Positions 6,320 to 14,336 of a DNA stretch of 17,782 nt are shown piece after piece. Made by a program: the position numbers and the translations under genes. The notes beneath the pieces were generated by a model. The model searched no databases, was not told the origin of the DNA, and was given only the letters and a program-made list of their open reading frames with translations. The DNA comes from UBA995 sp035477115 (GTDB lineage: Bacteria > Bacillota > Sulfobacillia > UBA995). The stretch is from contig DATIKW010000036.1 in the NCBI GenBank assembly GCA_035477115.1, positions 1 through 17,782 on the forward strand, in the 5' to 3' direction. The stretch's first letter is position 1; each line of letters opens with the position of its first letter.

Positions 6320-8374
6320 GTGCCGGCAAGGGACCTGGTACTGGAGGTGGGCACCGAGGAGATCCCCGCCCGGTTGCTCGGGGACCTGCTCGGGCAACTC
6401 GCCGAACAGGCAAGGCGCCAGCTTCAGGAAGCCCGGCTGGCGCACGGCGATCTCCGCACCCTCGGCACCCCTCGCCGTCTGGTACTGCTGGTCGAGGCGG
6501 TCTCGCCCTGTCAGGCCGATCAAGTCACCGAAGTCAAGGGTCCTCCGGCGGCGGTCGCCTTCGACGCCGCGGGGATGCCGACCCGGGCCGCGGAGGGTTT
6601 CGCCCGCACACGGGGGGTCGGCCTCCCCGACCTCATGGTCAGGGAAGGGTACGTGTACGCCGTCCAGCGCCTGACCGGCGAGCCGGCCGCCGTCGTGTTG
6701 GGCCAGGTCCTCCCCCGGATGCTCGGTCGCCTCGAGTTCGAGCGGCCCATGCGCTGGGGCGCCGGCGAGGTCCGCTTCATCCGCCCCGTGCGCTGGCTCC
6801 TGGCCTTGCTCGACGATGAGGTCGTCAACTTCGAGTTCGCCGGCGTCCGTTCCGGGCGGATCACCCGGGGACACCGGTTCCTGGCGCCCGGCGACTACCC
6901 CGTGTCCCGCGCCGGCGAGTACCTGTCGGTCATCGACCGGGCCCAGGTGGTGGTCGACCCGGCGCGGCGGCGCCAGCTCGTGGAGCGGGCGGTGCGAGAG
7001 GCGGCCGCGGCGGCGGGCGGCCGTCCGCGTCCCGTGCCCGGGCTGCTCGAGGAGGTGGCCGATCTGGTGGAACACCCGGCCGCCTTCGCCGGCGGGTTCG
7101 ACCCGGCCTACCTGGTCTTGCCCGTCCCGGTCCTGACCACGGTGATGCGGCAACACCAGCGGTGCTTCCCGGTCGAGGACGGCGAGGGGAAACTGCAGCC
7201 GCGCTTCATCGGCGTCCGTTGCGGCGGCCGCCATCGCCTCGATCAGGTGGTGCGCGGCAACGAGTGGGTGTTGCGGGCCCGGCTGGCCGATGCCGGGTTC
7301 TTTTACGAGGAAGACCGGCGCACGCCCCTGGCCGCGCTGTTGCCCCGGCTCGACGGGATGAGTTTCGGCGAGGGTCTCGGCACGGTGGGCGACCGGGCTC
7401 GCCGCACCGCGGCCGTGGTCCGCCGGCTGGCGGGCGATGCCGGTTTGAGCGAGGAGGAGACGGCGGTCGCCGTCCGCGCCGCCGAACTGGCGAAGGCCGA
7501 TCTCGGCACGCGGATGGTGTACGAGTACCCCGAACTGGCGGGAGTCATGGGGAGGGAGTACGCCGCCGGGTGGGGCGAGCCGCCGCCGGTGGCCCAAGCC
7601 ATCCACGATCACTATCTGCCCCGGACGGCCGACGATGATCTCCCCGGATCGCGCGCCGGGGCGCTGGTGGGGCTGGTCGACCGGCTGGACGCGCTGGCGG
7701 CTTTCCACTCCGCGGGACTCGAGGCTACCGGATCGCAGGATCCCCTGGGCCAGCGGCGCATGGCCCACGCCATCGTCCGCCTGCTGACGTCCGTCCTCCC
7801 GGGCGTCGCGCTGCGCCGGGCGATCGGCCAGGTCCGCGAGGTGCAGGGGCTGGCCGCCGGGGCGTGGGAGGAGCGGCTCGCCGACTTCTTGCTGATCCGC
7901 TTCCGGGGGTTGATGCTCGAACGCGGGCTGGGCGATGACGTGGTGGGGGCGGTCCTGGCCGCCGGCAGCGATCGGCTGGACGTCGCCGAGGCCCGGGCGC
8001 GGGCGCTGGTCCGGTTCCGGAGCAAGCCGGCCTTCGCCGACCTGCTGGCCGTCCAGGTGCGGGTGAGCGGGCTGGCCGGACGCGTGGCCTCCGGGCAGGC
8101 CGTGAACCCCGGGGAGTTCCGGGAAGCGGCGGAGCACGACCTGCACCGCGCGCTGACGGCTGTCCGGCAGCAGGTCCTGGCGGCGCTGGACGGCGGGGAC
8201 TACGAGGCATTCTGGACCGGCGCGGCAGCACTGCGGGGGCCGGTCGACGCTTTCTTCGATGCCGTGCTGGTCATGACGGAGGAGGAGGCGCTCCGCACCA
8301 ACCGGTTGGCCCTGCTCCGGGCGATCCTCGATCTGATCTCCCGACCGGCCGACCTGTCGGGGCTGACGAACTAG
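6320..8374 (+). CDS. glyS: Glycyl-tRNA synthetase beta subunit
   Basis: GlyS is the large beta subunit that recognises tRNA-Gly in the glycyl-tRNA synthetase tetramer. The N-terminus PARDLVLEVGTEEIPARLLG is diagnostic. Family blocks GHRFLAPGDY, VMRQHQRCFPVEDG and ADAGFFYEEDRR follow, then an HD-like helical region (AELAKADLGTRMVYEYPEL). The C-terminal DALR-type anticodon domain ends FFDAVLVMTEEEALRTNRLALLRAI. From GTG 6320 the protein has 684 residues, a normal length. GGGGAG at 6306-6311 lies eight bases before this GTG. GTG 6311, overlapping the glyQ stop, would add three residues and has a poorer site. The frame is open far upstream (to 6110) inside glyQ, but that part is only shadow. Confidence 0.97.
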   Translation: MPARDLVLEVGTEEIPARLLGDLLGQLAEQARRQLQEARLAHGDLRTLGTPRRLVLLVEAVSPCQADQVTEVKGPPAAVAFDAAGMPTRAAEGFARTRGVGLPDLMVREGYVYAVQRLTGEPAAVVLGQVLPRMLGRLEFERPMRWGAGEVRFIRPVRWLLALLDDEVVNFEFAGVRSGRITRGHRFLAPGDYPVSRAGEYLSVIDRAQVVVDPARRRQLVERAVREAAAAAGGRPRPVPGLLEEVADLVEHPAAFAGGFDPAYLVLPVPVLTTVMRQHQRCFPVEDGEGKLQPRFIGVRCGGRHRLDQVVRGNEWVLRARLADAGFFYEEDRRTPLAALLPRLDGMSFGEGLGTVGDRARRTAAVVRRLAGDAGLSEEETAVAVRAAELAKADLGTRMVYEYPELAGVMGREYAAGWGEPPPVAQAIHDHYLPRTADDDLPGSRAGALVGLVDRLDALAAFHSAGLEATGSQDPLGQRRMAHAIVRLLTSVLPGVALRRAIGQVREVQGLAAGAWEERLADFLLIRFRGLMLERGLGDDVVGAVLAAGSDRLDVAEARARALVRFRSKPAFADLLAVQVRVSGLAGRVASGQAVNPGEFREAAEHDLHRALTAVRQQVLAALDGGDYEAFWTGAAALRGPVDAFFDAVLVMTEEEALRTNRLALLRAILDLISRPADLSGLTN

Positions 8375-8449
8375 CCGAGCAGGAACCGCTCCCGGATCGG
8401 AGAAGCATCACTGAGTCTCGGGGCGGGCGGGGGGAGCGGGTAGTCGGGC

Positions 8450-9292
8450 ATGGAGCCGGTGCGGGGAGCCGACCAGCCAGGACCGGGGCCCATCTTCATC
8501 GTATCCGACTCGATCGGCGAGACCGCGGAACTGGTGGCGCGCGCGGCCGCCAGCCAGTTCGACAGCGGGCGCTTTGAGGTCCATCGCTTCCCCTTCGTGA
8601 ACGACGCTCAGTCGGTGAAGGCCATCATCGAGCAGGCTGTGGCCAGCCGGGGGGCGATCGTGTACACGCTGGTCCAGCCCCAGCTCAGCACGATGATCAG
8701 CGATGCGTCCCGGGCGCACGGCATCCCGGTCGTAGACATCATGGGCCCGGTGATCGAGGCCATCGGGCGGATCAGCGAGGTTCCCCCGCGGCTCGAGCCG
8801 GGGCTGAGCCGGCGCCTGGATGAGGAGTACTTCCGCCGGGTGGAAGCAGTCGAGTTCGCCGTCAAGCACGATGACGGCAAGGACCCCCGCGGCCTGCTCG
8901 CGGCCGACTGCGTGCTGCTCGGCGTCTCCCGGGTATCGAAGACGCCGGTCTCGATGTACCTCGCCCACCGCAAGATCAAGGCCGCCAACCTGCCCCTCGT
9001 GCCCGAACTGGAGTTGCCGGCCGAACTGGCGGCCGTCCCGGCGTTCCGGCTGGTGGGACTCACCGCCGAACCGCAGTACATCCTGGAGATCCGGCGGCAT
9101 CGCCTGAAGGTGATCGGCCTGAAGCCGGGTTCGGAGTATGCCGAACTGGACCGGATCGTCCGCGAACTCGACTACGCCAGCTCGGTGTTCCGGAGCCTCG
9201 GCAGCCACGTGATCGACATCACGCGGATGGCGGTCGAGGAGACGGCCTCCCGCATCCTCGAGTTGCTCCGGCAAGAGGAGGCTTCCCGGTGA
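8450..9292 (+). CDS. ppsR: Pyruvate, phosphate dikinase regulatory protein
   Basis: This is a 280-residue bifunctional regulator (DUF299 family). It uses ADP to phosphorylate a threonine next to the catalytic histidine of PPDK, switching PPDK off, and removes that phosphate by phosphorolysis with inorganic phosphate. The N-terminus IFIVSDSIGETAE and the unusual P-loop GVSRVSKTP at residues 158-166 are hallmarks of the family. The start is ATG 8450, 75 bases after glyS, behind a G-rich stretch. The stop (TGA 9290-9292) overlaps the GTG of ppdK, so regulator and target are translationally coupled. The same family includes regulators of PEP synthase, but the adjacent PPDK makes PPDK the likely target. 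Confidence 0.95.
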   Translation: MEPVRGADQPGPGPIFIVSDSIGETAELVARAAASQFDSGRFEVHRFPFVNDAQSVKAIIEQAVASRGAIVYTLVQPQLSTMISDASRAHGIPVVDIMGPVIEAIGRISEVPPRLEPGLSRRLDEEYFRRVEAVEFAVKHDDGKDPRGLLAADCVLLGVSRVSKTPVSMYLAHRKIKAANLPLVPELELPAELAAVPAFRLVGLTAEPQYILEIRRHRLKVIGLKPGSEYAELDRIVRELDYASSVFRSLGSHVIDITRMAVEETASRILELLRQEEASR

Positions 9293-11940
9293 GCGGCAAG
9301 TATGTCTACCGTTTCGGCGAAGGCCGGGCCGACCTGCGCGACCTGCTGGGGGGGAAAGGGGCCAACCTGGCCGAGATGGTACGGCTCGGGTTGCCCGTCC
9401 CGCCCGGCTTCATCATCTCCACCCAGGCTTGCCGGGACTACTATCGGCTGGGGAGGAACTGGCCTCCAGGTCTCGAGGAGCAGGTGGCGGAGGCGCTGGC
9501 GGCGCTGGAAGGCGAATGCGGCCGGCCGCTGGGCGCAGCCGAGGACCCCCTCCTGGTCTCGGTCCGTTCCGGCGGCGCCGCCTCCATGCCCGGGATGATG
9601 GACACGATCCTCAATCTTGGTTTAAACCCCAGGTCCGCGGAAGGGCTGGGCCGCTCCTCGGGAGACGCCGCCTTCGCCCTCGACTGCTACCGCCGTTTCC
9701 TCCAGATGTTCGGCGACGTGGTGATGGGCATCCCCCATCGCCGGTTCGAAGACCTGCTGGAGACGGCGCGGCGACGGCGGGAAACCGCTGAGCACGGCCA
9801 GTGGGATGAGGAGAGCTTGCGGAGAGTCGTGGAGCAGTACCTCAAGCTGGTCGCCGACCATACGGGCCGTCCTTTCCCCGCGAGCCCCCGCGAGCAACTC
9901 TGGATGGCGATCCGCGCCGTGTTCGACTCCTGGAACAATCAGCGGGCGATCGCCTATCGCGAGATGTACGGCATCCCCCACGATCTCGGGACGGCCGTCA
10001 CCGTTCAGGCCATGGTCTTCGGGAACCGCGGGCTCCGCTCGGCGACCGGCGTCGTCTTCAGCCGCGACCCTTCCACCGGTGCGCCGAGACTCTACGGCGA
10101 GTACTTGCTGAATGCCCAGGGAGAAGATGTGGTGGCGGGGATCCGCACGCCCCGGCCCATTGCCGATATGGCCGGCGAACTCCCCGAAGCCCATGCCCAG
10201 CTCGAGCGATATGCCCGGCTGCTCGAGGCGCACTACCGCGACATGCAGGACATCGAATTCACGGTCGAACAGGACCGGCTCTACATCCTGCAGACCCGGT
10301 CCGGCAAGCGGAGCGTCGCCGCCTCCATCCGGGTGGCGGTGGACCTGGCGGAGGAAGGCGTCATCGATCGCGAAGCCGCCCTGTTGCGGGTGGAGCCGGA
10401 GGCGCTGGCCCGGCTGCTGCACCCGACCATCGATTCCCGGGCTGCCCTCGACGTGCTGGCGACCGGGCTGCCCGCATCCCCCGGCGCCGCCACCGGCAGC
10501 ATCGCCCTTGACGCGGACTCGGCGCGGGCCCGCGCCGACGCGGGCGAGCGCGTGCTGCTGGTCCGCCCGGAGACGACTCCCGACGACATCCACGGCATCG
10601 CCGCCGCTCAGGGCGTGCTCACCGCCCGGGGCGGCATGACCTGCCACGCCGCCATCGTGGCCCGGGGCATGGGCAAGCCCTGCGTGGTGGGATGCGACGC
10701 CATCCGCTTCCATCCCCGGGGGGAGAGCGTCCAGATCGGCGATCGCGTGCTGCGGGCGGGGGATATCCTGTCCATCGACGGCGCCACCGGGCGGGTAGTC
10801 CTGGGTGAAGTCCCCCTGGTACAACCGGACTTGTCGCCTTACTTCCGCACCTTGCTCGCCTGGGCGGACGCCGCCCGGCGGCTGGGCGTGCGGGCCAATG
10901 CCGATACGCCGGAAGACGCGGCCCGGGCGAGGGAGTTCGGGGCGGAGGGCATCGGGCTCTGCCGCACCGAGCACATGTTCATGGCCCGGGACCGACTGCC
11001 CATCGTCCAGGCGATGATCCTGGCCGAGAACGAGCGGGAACGCCGCCGCCACCTCGAACAGCTCTTGCCCATCCAGCGGGCCGACTTCACCGGCATCCTG
11101 GAGGCCATGGCCGGACTCCCCGTCACCATCCGGCTGCTCGACCCGCCCCTGCACGAGTTCCTGCCGAACCTCGAGGAACTCGGCGGAGCGGCCGGGAACT
11201 CAGCTCCAACCGAGCGGGAGCAGCAGTTGTTGCAGCGGGCCCGCGCCCTGCGGGAGTCCAACCCGATGCTCGGGCATCGCGGGGTCCGCCTGGGCATTTC
11301 CCACCCGGAAATCTATGCGATGCAGGTCCGCGCCATCTTCGAGGCGACCGCCGACCTGACGAGCCGCGGGGTGGATGCCCGGCCGGAGATCATGATCCCC
11401 TTGGTGGGGATCGACCGGGAACTGGCGTTCTGCCACGATCTGATCGCGCGCGTGGCGGAGGAGGTAGGCGCCGCCCGGGGGATGAGCATAGCCTGCCCGG
11501 TCGGGACCATGATCGAGATCCCCCGGGCCTGCGTGGTGGCCGGCGTGATCGCCGGTCAGGCCGAGTTCTTCTCCTTCGGCACCAACGACCTCACCCAGAC
11601 GACCTTCGGCTTCAGCCGGGATGACGCCGAGGCCAAGTTCCTCACCCGCTATCTCGATTCCCGGATCCTGACCGCCAACCCCTTCGTGACCATCGATCGG
11701 GATGGGGTCGGCCGGCTGGTGGAGTTGGCGGTGGCAGACGGCCGCCGGGCCCGGCCCGGCCTCAAGATCGGGATCTGCGGCGAACATGGCGGCGACCCCG
11801 CCTCGATCAGCTTCTTCCATGAGGCCGGCCTGGACTACGTGAGCTGTTCGCCCTTCCGGGTGCCCATTGCCCGGCTGGCGGCGGCCCAGGCGGCGCTGTC
11901 GCCCAACCGCCCTGCTTCCGACGCCCCGTCCAGCACCTAG
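9289..11940 (+). CDS. ppdK: Pyruvate, phosphate dikinase
   Basis: PPDK interconverts pyruvate + ATP + phosphate with phosphoenolpyruvate + AMP + pyrophosphate, and can run glycolytically or gluconeogenically. The 883 residues are full length. The N-terminal ATP-binding domain holds LLGGKGANLAEM and the Gly-rich RSGGAASMPGMMDTILNLG. The swivelling phosphohistidine domain has GGMTCHAAIVARGMGKP, with catalytic H453 and T451, the residue targeted by PpsR. The C-terminal TIM barrel holds SFGTNDLTQTTFGFSRDDA and GICGEHGG with catalytic C830. GTG 9289 overlaps the ppsR stop as GTGA, and AAGAGGAGG lies in the end of ppsR. The gene converges with the aminotransferase-like gene 24 bases downstream. Confidence 0.98.
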   Translation: MSGKYVYRFGEGRADLRDLLGGKGANLAEMVRLGLPVPPGFIISTQACRDYYRLGRNWPPGLEEQVAEALAALEGECGRPLGAAEDPLLVSVRSGGAASMPGMMDTILNLGLNPRSAEGLGRSSGDAAFALDCYRRFLQMFGDVVMGIPHRRFEDLLETARRRRETAEHGQWDEESLRRVVEQYLKLVADHTGRPFPASPREQLWMAIRAVFDSWNNQRAIAYREMYGIPHDLGTAVTVQAMVFGNRGLRSATGVVFSRDPSTGAPRLYGEYLLNAQGEDVVAGIRTPRPIADMAGELPEAHAQLERYARLLEAHYRDMQDIEFTVEQDRLYILQTRSGKRSVAASIRVAVDLAEEGVIDREAALLRVEPEALARLLHPTIDSRAALDVLATGLPASPGAATGSIALDADSARARADAGERVLLVRPETTPDDIHGIAAAQGVLTARGGMTCHAAIVARGMGKPCVVGCDAIRFHPRGESVQIGDRVLRAGDILSIDGATGRVVLGEVPLVQPDLSPYFRTLLAWADAARRLGVRANADTPEDAARAREFGAEGIGLCRTEHMFMARDRLPIVQAMILAENERERRRHLEQLLPIQRADFTGILEAMAGLPVTIRLLDPPLHEFLPNLEELGGAAGNSAPTEREQQLLQRARALRESNPMLGHRGVRLGISHPEIYAMQVRAIFEATADLTSRGVDARPEIMIPLVGIDRELAFCHDLIARVAEEVGAARGMSIACPVGTMIEIPRACVVAGVIAGQAEFFSFGTNDLTQTTFGFSRDDAEAKFLTRYLDSRILTANPFVTIDRDGVGRLVELAVADGRRARPGLKIGICGEHGGDPASISFFHEAGLDYVSCSPFRVPIARLAAAQAALSPNRPASDAPSST

Positions 11941-11973
11941 GCGGGAGGACCGCCGGTCGGCCGATCATCCCGC
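11941..11973. terminator. Weak inverted repeat between convergent genes
   Basis: GCGGGA (11941-11946) pairs with TCCCGC (11968-11973), and GACC-GCC-GGTC nests inside. The repeat covers the 24-base gap between the stops of ppdK and the minus-strand gene. A bidirectional terminator is possible, but there is no T-tract and the stem is short. Confidence 0.25.
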
Positions 11974-13191
11974 CAGCTCGGCAAGCCCCTCCAGGAGCCG
12001 GGCGACGTCCTCCTCGTCGCTGTACGGGGCCAGGCCAGCCCGCACCAGGCCGCCGCTCCCGGCAAGCCCGAGGCGCTCGATGGGGTCGGGCGCGTAGAAG
12101 TCGCCGTCGCTGACGAATACGCCCCTGCTCCCCAGGTGCTCGGCCACCTGCCGGGGAGTATGGCCGGCCAGCGTGAAAGAGTAGGTGGGCGTGCGCGGCG
12201 CGCCCGGGGGCGGTCCGAACACCCGGACTCCGGGCAGGCCGACGAGCCCCCGGTACAGCTGCTCGCCCAGCGCCGTGCCGTGGCCGGCGATGGCCGCCAT
12301 GGCCGCGCGCAGGATCCCCCGGCGGTCCCCCTGGCCTCCCGACCGGCGGCCGATGTCTTCGAGGAAGGCTACCGTCCCCAGCAGGCCGGCCAGACCTTCA
12401 TGGTTGAGCGTGCCCGTCTCGAGCTTCTCCGGCGGATATGGCCGCTGCACCCGCAAGCGATAGGCCGGCAGTCTCTCGAACGCCGCCTTGCGGCCGTAGA
12501 GCAGCCCGAGGTGCGGGCCGAAGACCTTGTACGTGGAAGCCAGCAGGAAGTCGCAGTCGAGGTCCCGCACATCCACCGGCGCGTGGGGCAGGTAATGCAC
12601 CGCGTCCACCACCAGGACAGCCCCGGCCTCGCGGCAAAGGGAGGCGGCCCGCCGGACGTCATTGACCGTCCCCAGGGCGTTGGAGGCGTAGCCGAGGGCC
12701 ACCACTCGGGTACGGGGACCGAGGCAAGTCTCCAGCGGCGCCAGTTGGCAGGTGGCGGGATCCATGGCCAGGGTCCGCACCACCGCGCCGCGTTCGGCCA
12801 GGGCCCGCCAGGGACTGACGTTCGCCTCGTGGTCCATCTCGGTGACCACCACCTCATCGCCGGCGGCCAGGGTCTGCCCGATGGCCCGCGACAGCGCGTA
12901 GGTGAGGGTGGTCATATTCGCGCCGAAGGCGATCTCGTCCGCCTGCGCGCCCAGCAGATCGGCCATCGCCGCCCTTGCCTCGGCGATGATGCGGTCGGTG
13001 GCCCGGCTGGTGCGATAGGCCCCGCCGACGTTGGCGTTCGCTTCCCGGAAGTAAGCGGCGACCGAATCCACCACCATTTGCGGGACCTGCGTGCCGGCCG
13101 GCGCATCCAGGTAGGCGACGGGCCGGCCGCCTTCCTCCAGGGCCAGCGACGGGAACAGGCCGCGGCAGTAGCGAACATCGAGCTTGCTCAT
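11965..13191 (-). CDS. PLP-dependent class V aminotransferase, VC1184-like
   Basis: This is a fold-type I PLP enzyme of 408 residues, similar to the group annotated as 'cysteine desulfurase-like, VC1184 family'. The blocks YLDAPAGTQVPQMVVDSV, ANANVGGAYRTS, EMDHEANVSPW, DAVHYLPHAPVDV and STYKVFGPHLG fit that group. The PLP lysine is K222, the ring-stacking histidine H121 and the PLP-nitrogen aspartate D196. The start is the ATG at 13191, with GGAGG nine bases upstream; the frame continues to 13215 but without a well-placed ribosome site. All five cysteines (9, 148, 156, 186, 213) are in the first half, and the catalytic cysteine of the SufS/IscS C-terminal loop is absent. True desulfurase activity is therefore doubtful; lyase, epimerase or transaminase chemistry is as likely. 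The substrate is unknown. Confidence 0.85.
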   Translation of the reverse strand: MSKLDVRYCRGLFPSLALEEGGRPVAYLDAPAGTQVPQMVVDSVAAYFREANANVGGAYRTSRATDRIIAEARAAMADLLGAQADEIAFGANMTTLTYALSRAIGQTLAAGDEVVVTEMDHEANVSPWRALAERGAVVRTLAMDPATCQLAPLETCLGPRTRVVALGYASNALGTVNDVRRAASLCREAGAVLVVDAVHYLPHAPVDVRDLDCDFLLASTYKVFGPHLGLLYGRKAAFERLPAYRLRVQRPYPPEKLETGTLNHEGLAGLLGTVAFLEDIGRRSGGQGDRRGILRAAMAAIAGHGTALGEQLYRGLVGLPGVRVFGPPPGAPRTPTYSFTLAGHTPRQVAEHLGSRGVFVSDGDFYAPDPIERLGLAGSGGLVRAGLAPYSDEEDVARLLEGLAELAG

Positions 13192-13234
13192 GACCATCAT
13201 CCTCCGCCACGGCATTTCGGGCGGATCGCGGTGT

Positions 13235-13255
13235 CTTCCTGCCCGCGGCAGGAAG
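13235..13255. promoter_or_regulatory. Palindrome in the divergent intergenic region
   Basis: CTTCCTGCC (13235-13243), the spacer CGC and GGCAGGAAG (13247-13255) form a perfect 9-bp inverted repeat. It sits 44 bases before the start of the minus-strand PLP enzyme and 45 bases before the dgt start. Its central position suits an operator for one or both divergent genes, though a dispersed extragenic repeat is also possible. Confidence 0.5.
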
Positions 13256-13299
13256 TACTGTGCTTGCGGCTAATTGTCCCGAGGAGAGCGGGGGACGCA

Positions 13300-14331
13300 T
13301 TGAACGTACGGCTGCAGACGGAGGAACGCGAAGACCGGGAGTTGGCGCCGTTCGCCGCCCGGGCGGCCGGCAGCCGCGGCCGCGCCTGGCCTGAGCCCGA
13401 GTGCGATATCCGCACCGCCTTCCAGCGCGATCGCGATCGCATCATCCATTCCAAGGCCTTCCGGCGGCTCAAGGACAAGACCCAGGTATTCCTGGTGCCT
13501 TTCGGCGATCACTATCGGACCCGCCTCACGCATTCCCTGGAAGTGGCGCAGATCGCGCGGACCGTGGCCAAGGCCCTCCGCCTGAACGAAGACCTGACGG
13601 AGGCCATCGCCCTGGGGCATGATCTCGGGCACACTCCCTTCGGCCATTCGGGCGAAGACGCGCTGGACGGAGTAGTCCCCGGCGGCTTCCGCCATGCCGA
13701 GCAGAGCCTCCGCGTGGCCGATCTCCTGGAACGGGGGAGTCGCCAGCGTCCCGGGTTGAATCTGACCTGGGAAGTCAGGGACGGCATCGGCGGCCACGGC
13801 AGCGAGGGACGGCCCGCCACCGCCGAGGGCCGACTCACTCAGCTCTGCGACCGGGTGGCCTACATCAATCACGACATCGACGACGCCATCCGGGGGGGAA
13901 TCCTGCGGCAGGAGGAGCTGCCGGAAGCGCCCAGGAAACTGCTGGGGACCAGCCACTCCGGCCGGATCCACGCCATGGTCTCGGACATCATCGCCCGGAG
14001 CCGCGACGGGGAGATCGCGATGGGGGAAGCGGTTGCGGCCGCCTGCCAGGAACTCCGGGAGTTCCTCATCCGGCAGGTATACGTCCGTTCCGTGGCCAAG
14101 GGAGAGGAAGGGCGGGCCAAGGGGGTCGTGCTCGCCCTCTACGATCTATATTGCCGCGATCCGGCCTTGCTCGACGGCGACGCCGGCGCATCGGCGGGCG
14201 ACCCGCCCTGGAGGAGGGCTTGCGACCACGTGGCGGGCATGACCGACCGCTACGCCATCGCCACCTATGCGCGCCACTTCCTCCCCTTGCCCTGGCGGCA
14301 CGCTGACGATCTGCGGCTCCCGAGGAGGTGA
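13300..14331 (+). CDS. dgt: Deoxyguanosinetriphosphate triphosphohydrolase-like protein
   Basis: This is an HD-domain dNTP triphosphohydrolase, expected to cleave dNTPs to deoxynucleoside plus triphosphate and so influence replication precursors. The 343 residues carry the N-terminal QTEEREDRELAPFAARAA and then FQRDRDRIIHSKAFRRLKDKTQVF. Metal ligands of the HD motif are H78, H107/D108 (GHDLGHTPFGH) and D192 (YINHDIDDAI). The frame is open far upstream, but that part is antisense to the PLP enzyme gene. The protein family begins at TTG 13300, with a GGGGGA stretch close upstream and GAGGAG farther back. It is the first gene of dgt-dnaG-rpoD. The shorter Firmicutes/Thermus-type family is meant here, and its exact substrate preference is not certain. 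Confidence 0.95.
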   Translation: MNVRLQTEEREDRELAPFAARAAGSRGRAWPEPECDIRTAFQRDRDRIIHSKAFRRLKDKTQVFLVPFGDHYRTRLTHSLEVAQIARTVAKALRLNEDLTEAIALGHDLGHTPFGHSGEDALDGVVPGGFRHAEQSLRVADLLERGSRQRPGLNLTWEVRDGIGGHGSEGRPATAEGRLTQLCDRVAYINHDIDDAIRGGILRQEELPEAPRKLLGTSHSGRIHAMVSDIIARSRDGEIAMGEAVAAACQELREFLIRQVYVRSVAKGEEGRAKGVVLALYDLYCRDPALLDGDAGASAGDPPWRRACDHVAGMTDRYAIATYARHFLPLPWRHADDLRLPRR

Positions 14332-14336
14332 GGGCG

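Noticed and set aside
6134..8146. 670-codon open frame antisense to glyS
   Set aside because: It is low-complexity, rich in Gly, Arg, Pro and Gln, and lies wholly opposite a complete glyS; long antisense frames are expected at this GC content.
9622..11154. 510-codon open frame antisense to ppdK
   Set aside because: It mirrors the codon-position GC bias of ppdK, has no recognisable domain and no independent ribosome site.
12136..13299. Long open frame running into dgt from upstream (would make a 731-residue protein)
   Set aside because: The first 388 codons are antisense to the well-supported PLP enzyme gene and resemble no protein; the conserved dGTPase begins at TTG 13300.
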